A DNA stretch of 64,000 nucleotides from Hermatobates lingyangjiaoensis. Taxonomy: Eukaryota > Arthropoda > Insecta > Hemiptera > Hermatobatidae. Made by a program: the position numbers and the translations under genes. Shown here piece after piece: positions 61,001-64,000 of this stretch (the stretch's first letter is position 1; each line of letters starts with the position of its first letter). Where the stretch lies: the NCBI GenBank assembly GCA_026182355.1, contig JAPFBL010000007.1:1922001-1986000 (forward strand), written 5' to 3'. The notes under the pieces are model-generated. The model saw only the letters and a list, made by a program, of their open reading frames with translations. It searched no databases and had not been told where the DNA came from.

Positions 61001-61995
61001 GGCTCAGTGTACAACATTTTGTCTTCAAGAAGGAATGAAGACGAGACAACTAACGCATGTGATCATAACTATGATATCAATTTGTCATACTCTACTTCGT
61101 CAACAATTTTGAAATAGAAAGTAAAAATTTGTGAACAACTACTGCCTATACAGTGACGTCATATACCAACACCTGGGACATTCGGTGTTCTAACCTATCA
61201 TTTGAAGTCTGAATTGCAAATACAAAAACTATTCAAAATCTACCCTAACATAAATAAGATCTTATAACATAATTTTGTTTTTGAAAACCGCAGACATTTT
61301 AGAATAAGTAATGTTCATCAATGTATTTGACCCGACCGTCAGGTCAAGTATACTGGAAGTTATTAAGTATACGGGAAAGAAAAGGTCATAAAAAATATTA
61401 CAGAAGTAAAGAATTAAATATTTGCAACGTAAAGAAGGGAATATATATTCATTACAAATTAAATTTTCCTTCTATTTTATTTAAGTGGTGCGTGCTCTAC
61501 CAATACTTTGTTTCAATCATATTTTTTCATAGTTTTCGATGCATGGTACTGATACATTCACATTACTGGCATGCATAAATATACTATAACGTTTTCTGTG
61601 TTAAGTATTATGTAATATTACAGGAACCACATAATTGTATACATGAATTCCAAAACATATTATCAATATCTATAAAAGATTCTAAATATGCTATGATCAC
61701 TTTACAGAATAGTAATAAATGTAATACGAACCATCAAATACTGATAATAGGGATGATTCCCAAGATTTCCATAGTTTGAGTACCTAAAAGAGAAAATATG
61801 ACGATAGATTAAATATAAATTTTAGAATTTTATTAATTAAAATGAAAATACTTACATGTTGTACATATTATACATCCCATACATATGATTCCAACCAGGA
61901 TAGCACATGTTTTGAGTTTGAGTATTCGTAGGTGTAGACGCTACTATAGTAGTGGTAGCTGGTTTTTGACTTCCATCCTGAGCTTTCTCTGCCAT
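35163..61995 (-). CDS. LENG8: LENG8 orthologue (SAC3/GANP-PCI family), whole gene
   Basis: The coding sequence, read right to left, joins 61995-61856, 61783-61732, 60650-60456, 58467-58298, 56817-56633, 53853-53559, 52104-51961, 49362-49237, 49130-49002, 46240-45967, 41988-41854, 41141-40943, 40070-39863 and 35325-35163. It totals 2415 nt or 804 aa, about the length of human LENG8, with matching phases throughout. LENG8 and yeast Thp3 are nuclear SAC3/GANP-domain proteins that bind PCI-domain partners in TREX-2-like complexes affecting mRNA processing and retention. The N-terminal half is low complexity (Tyr/Met/Asn-rich, polyproline near 155-178, 13 Gln in exon 6). Residues 394-479 are Arg/Ser/Lys-rich, a probable nuclear signal. 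The SAC3/GANP-type domain spans about 545-804. Family assignment is firm from the C-terminal half; activity in this organism is inferred. Confidence 0.93.
36511..36783 (+). other. Unrecognised plus-strand open frame in LENG8 intron
   Basis: The 90-codon frame reads [19 protein letters not shown], then [20 protein letters not shown], highly charged and free of low complexity. After HPTFV there is a good donor (GTG before GTAAGA at 36703), so 36511-36702 might be an exon or an exon relic of another gene. The upstream acceptor is weak. I do not recognise a family. It could also be chance. Confidence 0.3.
37118..37442. repeat. Foldback element FB-2, inverted ~123-bp arms
   Basis: The left arm starts ATGTTAGGAAAAG and contains AAACAACGCGTTTCGAACAC. 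The right arm contains GTTCGAAACGCTTTGTTTAG and ends CTTTTCCTAACAT. A ~75-bp spacer lies between. The right arm contains CCGAAGATGAACATCAAATG, one of the stem-flanked motifs described in the findings. Confidence 0.8.
38772..39328. mobile_element. Nonautonomous hAT element with perfect 8-bp duplication
   Basis: ATCTAGGG at 38772-38779 is repeated at 39321-39328. The 541-bp insert starts CAGTACTCCGCAACC and ends GGTTGCAGAGCACTG, inverted termini matching at 13 of 15 bases. Subterminal GC-rich segments (GGCGTGCGCGGCACAC and GTGTGCCGCGG) are also inverted. No transposase was seen. The insertion is in LENG8 intron 13. Confidence 0.92.
39863..40070 (-). CDS. LENG8: LENG8 exon 13
   Basis: Completes G682 and codes for 683-750 plus two bases of codon 751. 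It follows CCTTTTTAG and ends AAATC before GTATGT. It contains [38 protein letters not shown] and [13 protein letters not shown], conserved helices of the SAC3/GANP domain. Confidence 0.94.
40943..41141 (-). CDS. LENG8: LENG8 exon 12
   Basis: Codes for residues 616-681 plus one base. It follows TGTGTACAG and ends ATGG before [26 protein letters not shown] and [15 protein letters not shown] are the strongest family signatures in the window. Confidence 0.95.
41854..41988 (-). CDS. LENG8: LENG8 exon 11
   Basis: Codes for residues 571-615, phase 0 at both ends. It begins [13 protein letters not shown] after GTTTTAG and ends [15 protein letters not shown] before GTCAGT. The donor is slightly weak but keeps the conserved [11 protein letters not shown] join to exon 12. 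Confidence 0.93.
43165..43290. repeat. Diverged FB-1-like foldback
   Basis: TAAGATCTTTCAACCAAGTA on the left and CCGAAAGATCTTAGTACTGT on the right keep the outer FB-1 arm words in inverted order, but the centre differs. Confidence 0.55.
43556..45068. repeat. Dispersed direct pair of ~65-bp segments
   Basis: TTAATGTCGTCCAAAGCGAA and AACCATTAGAATGGACTAG occur at 43558-43622 and again at 45002-45068, in the same order and spacing. The source is unknown; the intervening 1.4 kb does not look duplicated. Confidence 0.7.
45967..46240 (-). CDS. LENG8: LENG8 exon 10
   Basis: Completes A479 and codes for 480-570. It follows TTCCTTTAG and ends ACTTCG before GTATGC. It contains [13 protein letters not shown], a basic motif typical of the region before the domain, and [19 protein letters not shown], the start of the SAC3/GANP homology. 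Confidence 0.94.
47430..48760 (-). pseudogene. Penelope-like reverse transcriptase relic, split by an insertion
   Basis: The minus-strand readings, in order, are [20 protein letters not shown] and [17 protein letters not shown] near 48570-48430, then IKIYKPGN near 48340-48310, then (after the insert at 47822-48297) [14 protein letters not shown] and [18 protein letters not shown] near 47820-47620. This is the N-terminal and early palm order of PLE reverse transcriptases, whose palm motif resembles SFDVxSLFTNVPV. Frame changes and stops make it nonfunctional. It lies in LENG8 intron 9. Confidence 0.75.
47822..48297. mobile_element. hAT-like nonautonomous element inside the PLE relic
   Basis: It starts CAGGCATGGGCAACC and ends TGTTGCCCTTGCCTG, termini that are inverted repeats with a central mismatch. 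GC-rich subterminal segments (GTGCGGCCC and ATGCGGCCCCC) are also present. The 476-bp insert interrupts the PLE reading between the KIYKPG and RPIISQ blocks. The expected 8-bp duplication is degraded or my ends are a few bases off. Confidence 0.7.
49002..49130 (-). CDS. LENG8: LENG8 exon 9
   Basis: Completes R436 and codes for 437-478 plus two bases. It follows GCTTTCGCAG and ends AAGGC before GTAAGC. Ser/Thr-rich [14 protein letters not shown] is followed by [14 protein letters not shown], a probable nuclear localisation signal. Confidence 0.88.
49237..49362 (-). CDS. LENG8: LENG8 exon 8
   Basis: Completes E394 and codes for 395-435 plus two bases. It follows [26 protein letters not shown], a Gly/Arg-rich stretch and [13 protein letters not shown] form an RS/basic region. 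The donor, CAGAG before GTCTTG, is not consensus but is the site that keeps frame with exon 9. Confidence 0.75.
49363..51960 (-). other. LENG8 intron 7
   Basis: It holds an FB-2-like foldback pair (50706-50866) and an unrecognised 64-codon plus-strand frame (49897-50091). The rest is AT-rich. Confidence 0.6.
50706..50866. repeat. Foldback pair related to FB-2
   Basis: AAAACAAAGCGTTTCGAACACATACTG in the left arm is the inverted counterpart of GATGTGTTTGAAACGTGTTATTTT in the right arm, with CCTTCGG facing CCTGAAG. The arms are clearly diverged. Confidence 0.55.
51961..52104 (-). CDS. LENG8: LENG8 exon 7
   Basis: Completes R346 and codes for 347-393 plus two bases. It follows TCTCTTAAAG and ends CCAGA before [26 protein letters not shown] and [11 protein letters not shown] match a conserved helical segment of LENG8 that precedes the basic region. 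Confidence 0.93.
52215..52310. repeat. Short foldback pair
   Basis: GACCCGTTTCCTACGTTGTCCGTCTTC faces GAAGATGAACAACGTCAGAAACCGG in inverted order, with a short hairpin in the middle. Confidence 0.55.
52495..53275 (-). repeat. Two related SINE-like fragments
   Basis: 52600-52670 and 53155-53225 share, on the minus strand, AAAGACCCCTA flanked by related sequence. The second reads on as GACGTTAAGGACTCCCTATG and TAGAATCC, the tail words of the SINE family. Both are diverged and lie in LENG8 intron 6. Confidence 0.4.
53559..53853 (-). CDS. LENG8: LENG8 exon 6 (polyglutamine)
   Basis: Completes G248 and codes for 249-345 plus two bases. It follows TTTTTCTAG and ends CTCAG before [22 protein letters not shown] is followed by DWMRKK, 13 consecutive Gln (mixed CAA/CAG), a Gln/Asn-rich linker, and [11 protein letters not shown], which starts the conserved WP segment. 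The mixed codons suggest a tract that is not rapidly expanding. Confidence 0.92.
54003..54046. repeat. (AT)n microsatellite
   Basis: A pure AT run in LENG8 intron 5. Confidence 0.9.
54280..54540 (+). pseudogene. Penelope-like endonuclease fragment
   Basis: [20 protein letters not shown], then [15 protein letters not shown] and [20 protein letters not shown], align with the [15 protein letters not shown] to [15 protein letters not shown] part of the elements at 20-22 kb. The YIG half is missing, so it is 5'-truncated. It ends KLHAGT and is followed at 54743 by a CTGAAGATGG motif. Confidence 0.8.
55011..55057. repeat. (CA)/(TA)n tract
   Basis: A run of TA repeats interrupted once, preceded by ACACACACAC. 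Confidence 0.85.
55115..55960 (+). pseudogene. Penelope-like C-terminal relic with stops
   Basis: Readings in order are [20 protein letters not shown], then [17 protein letters not shown], an in-frame stop before [13 protein letters not shown], a frame change, then [11 protein letters not shown] and [19 protein letters not shown]. It matches the same domain as the 20-22 kb elements but clearly belongs to another, older lineage. The second Cys of the C-x4-C pair reads Tyr. Confidence 0.82.
56083..56212. repeat. Foldback element FB-1, copy 3
   Basis: AAGATCTTTCAACCGTAAAA faces TTACAGTTGAAAGATCTTAG, with AGAGTCAAAAACCC near the centre. The right end has GTGGTTTGATCAT, while the left terminal segment is missing. 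It lies 120 bp past a PLE relic, as copy 2 does. Confidence 0.78.
56230..56319. repeat. Perfect 26-bp inverted repeat
   Basis: TGAAGAGCAGAGCAGATTCT with GCATTC at 56230-56255 is exactly complementary to 56294-56319, with a 38-base loop. It lies directly after FB-1 copy 3 in LENG8 intron 5. Confidence 0.85.
56633..56817 (-). CDS. LENG8: LENG8 exon 5
   Basis: Completes S186 and codes for 187-247 plus one base. It follows GGTTGTGTAG and ends AATGCAG before GTATGT. It includes [20 protein letters not shown], then a Pro/Gln/Asn-rich low-complexity stretch. Confidence 0.88.
56834..58297 (-). other. LENG8 intron 4
   Basis: AT-rich intron with short GC-richer stretches near 57180 and 57640. Nothing recognised. 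Confidence 0.6.
58298..58467 (-). CDS. LENG8: LENG8 exon 4 (polyproline)
   Basis: Codes for residues 130-185 plus two bases. It follows GTGATTTTCAG and ends ACCAG before [26 protein letters not shown] precedes a proline run with few interruptions, then Ser-rich NSKSQSD. This could be a docking site for WW or SH3-type domains (inference). Confidence 0.9.
58468..60455 (-). other. LENG8 intron 3
   Basis: AT-rich. Near its 5' end is a 14-bp direct repeat, GGTACCATAAAACG, at 60220-60233 and near 60393-60406. The ~160 bp between them are GC-richer and may be a short insertion. Confidence 0.55.
60456..60650 (-). CDS. LENG8: LENG8 exon 3
   Basis: Codes for residues 65-129, phase 0 at both ends. It follows GTTGAACAG and ends GAAAAAG before [26 protein letters not shown] is followed by a Tyr/Asn/Gln/Pro-rich stretch. 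Confidence 0.88.
61732..61783 (-). CDS. LENG8: LENG8 exon 2 (52-nt)
   Basis: Completes M47 and codes for [17 protein letters not shown] (48-64). It follows CTCTTTTAG. The donor, GATG before GTTCGT, is weak but preserves frame. It is too short to appear as an open frame by length alone. Confidence 0.8.
61856..61995 (-). CDS. LENG8: LENG8 exon 1 (coding start)
   Basis: Starts ATG at 61995: [20 protein letters not shown], then [20 protein letters not shown] plus two bases, before GTAAGT. The Met-Tyr-Asn repeats resemble the N-terminus of LENG8 proteins. Upstream of the ATG the minus strand has 45 nt of leader, then a pyrimidine-rich acceptor (TTTTTTTTTTAG) at 62041-62043. At least one noncoding 5' exon therefore probably exists. 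Confidence 0.85.
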
Positions 61996-62043
61996 TTCGT
62001 ATACTGGAACAACTTTCCGCGAAGTGAAATAAATAGAGCACTA

Positions 62044-64000
62044 AAAAAAAAAGTTAGATGTATTTAAAAACTATGATTTTTCAATTAAATGTATTCACAT
62101 TTCAAAGTTTAACGGAAAAGATATTCTGTTCATATTGTCTGTTAATGTACACTAATTGGAATAAACATATACATAGTTCAAGAGGTACTTACAATAACAA
62201 AACAAAAATATGTAATTACCTAAATTACAGCCATTACACTAGAACAGTTATATTGAAGAAACAATTGATCATCTAAAACTCCTAAAAACCGTAGTATTAA
62301 GAACTTGAACTTAGAACTTGTTAATTATACCTTTTTAACAATACTTTAAAATAACTTTATTTTGAAATAAATAATCTTAACCAAAACGTATCATCTCAAG
62401 AGTTAACCTACTTCCTTCGCAAGCTTGTCTACAGGTTAGGCGTGGTTAAAGTTTCAAATTACCCCATAAAAATAATGATCATGCATTCTTGTAAAAAAAA
62501 TAACAATTGTTTCAAAAAATGAATATAACTTTAAAATGGTTGAATGTTATTTTACTAATTATTTGAAAAAAAAATTGTTATCTTTATCACATGTACGACG
62601 AAATAACTAGTATAATAATTAAAATGTATAGTTTTGAAGTAGATTGGGGATATGCCAGGATTAATATAAATATTAAGTGAAAACATTATTGATTGTACTT
62701 ACATCCGTTATGTAAGGAAATTCATTTTGTTCATTCCCTAAGTGACTGATACCCACTTCTAGCGACTACCCAATTTTAATAAATAAATTTTTAGAGATGC
62801 CTATTATTGTAATAATGTTTCTATAATACTAATGTATTTGTGTTTTGTTTTCTTGACAAGTTATTTAATGGGCACTTTAAGTAAAAAACTTTTCAAAAGA
62901 AAATTTTTTTTTAAGAGCACATTTCAAGAAATTTAATGGTAGCATTCACAGTATTAATTAATAAAAAAAATCACATCTAAATTAACTAATAAAGGCTACT
63001 GATGGGGGAAAAGTTTAATTTGCGCTGCTTTGACTTGTTACATGTATGTGTAAAGAATGTACCTGTATTTTTGTATGAAATCTACACTGTAAATAGCGAT
63101 CAACAGATCCTGATTCTATTTTAATATGAAATCCACAGTACTTATGTCTAACCTTAAAAAAAGCATGTATTTTTAAAAAATTCAAATAAAGCACATATCG
63201 TGATTTCTAGCACTTTATTATCTATAGATTTAGACAAATTTTTCATTGTGAATTTGATACTTCAAAGGTTTTTTTTCTTTCTTAAATGAAGTAACTTACA
63301 TGATATAATTCATCAATGAACTAACTTTATCAATGATTTTACTTTCATTGGTGATTACTTTTACTGCATTCATTGTGTGCGGTAAAATGGTTGATGCGAA
63401 TATCTGAGCAGTTTTTTCACAGAAGGGGTTGTTTTTTACCGCAACTGAATAATGAAGCCATTCAATGATTCATAAATTGTGATATAATGCTTCCATTGGA
63501 CCAATTTCAAATGTATAGAATAATATTAATTCAAAGGATTGTTCTATGTAGAGGTTTATGTATAGTATATTGTATATGTCCTCCAAAGGCTGGATTATGA
63601 AACGGATATCCCCGTGGACTCATCCTCCAAGAAATGTGGACATCCAACTATATTGAGATCATAATCCACATAGCTTCATCAATTCATTTACTATTTATGA
63701 AGAATAAAACCTTGTTCTTGTCAAACCCCTTGATCTGAGCGTCAACCTTTACATTCCCTTCATGTCATTACTTATCCTAGTGACCACCTCACAGATCTGA
63801 CTAGCAGTAATGCGGTCTGTTCACTCCTGGTCAAGGAAGGCTATACAAACGCCAACACGACTTTACATGGCGGACAAGTTTTCCTTACCTTCCTTCTTAT
63901 AGTACCACAATGACTCAGTAGTGGTGGGTCTACTCATCATCTGTTAAGAGTAGTACAGGAAAAGAAAAGGGAAGGTGTGTAACAATTGGCATTTCCAATA
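62044..64000. other. Upstream of the LENG8 start
   Basis: Probable first intron and perhaps the promoter. It is AT-rich to 63,700, with a GC-richer stretch at about 63,600-63,900. I could not place the noncoding first exon. Confidence 0.4.

Overview
The window is animal nuclear DNA, most likely from an insect. It is AT-rich, has GT-AG introns of 1-8 kb, and is full of transposon relics and microsatellites. There is no operon, no Shine-Dalgarno pattern and no CRISPR array. Two complete protein-coding gene models could be assembled, and both stay in one frame across every splice junction. They are convergent (tail to tail), with about 6 kb between their stop codons.

Gene 1 (+ strand, 8441-29083, 8 coding exons, 521 aa) is a PLP-dependent group II decarboxylase of the cysteine-sulfinate/aspartate decarboxylase (CSAD/GADL1) branch. 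It looks closest to Drosophila black, the enzyme that makes beta-alanine for cuticle tanning. The PLP-lysine motif NPHK, the DAAWGG motif and the ring-stacking histidine are intact.

Gene 2 (- strand, 61995 down to 35163, 14 coding exons, 804 aa) is an orthologue of LENG8, a nuclear SAC3/GANP-PCI family protein related to yeast Thp3. It has a low-complexity N-terminal half (a proline run and a 13-residue glutamine run), a basic lysine-rich middle and a conserved C-terminal helical domain. A noncoding 5' exon probably lies upstream of 62041.

The rest is intronic or intergenic DNA dominated by mobile elements. 1-8398 holds a transposase relic, tRNA-derived SINE copies, a foldback element and a (GA)n tract. 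The introns of gene 1 hold (GA)n, three minisatellites, a 464-bp hAT element with 8-bp target duplications, a SINE, a strikingly perfect 910-bp palindrome made of two head-to-head Penelope-like (PLE) endonuclease fragments, a foldback element and two LINE tails. The intergenic block 29.1-35.1 kb holds a second large inverted repeat and another LINE tail. The introns of gene 2 hold another hAT element with perfect target duplications, a PLE reverse-transcriptase relic split by a hAT-like element, two more PLE endonuclease relics, several foldback elements and (AT)n tracts.

The most unusual theme is the abundance of inverted repeats. Many have a central CTGANGA-N-stem-GAAA motif that resembles a hammerhead ribozyme core. 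I found no new enzymatic or immune system. The candidates for novelty are this repeat family and the intronic PLE palindrome, which would be transcribed as a long hairpin.
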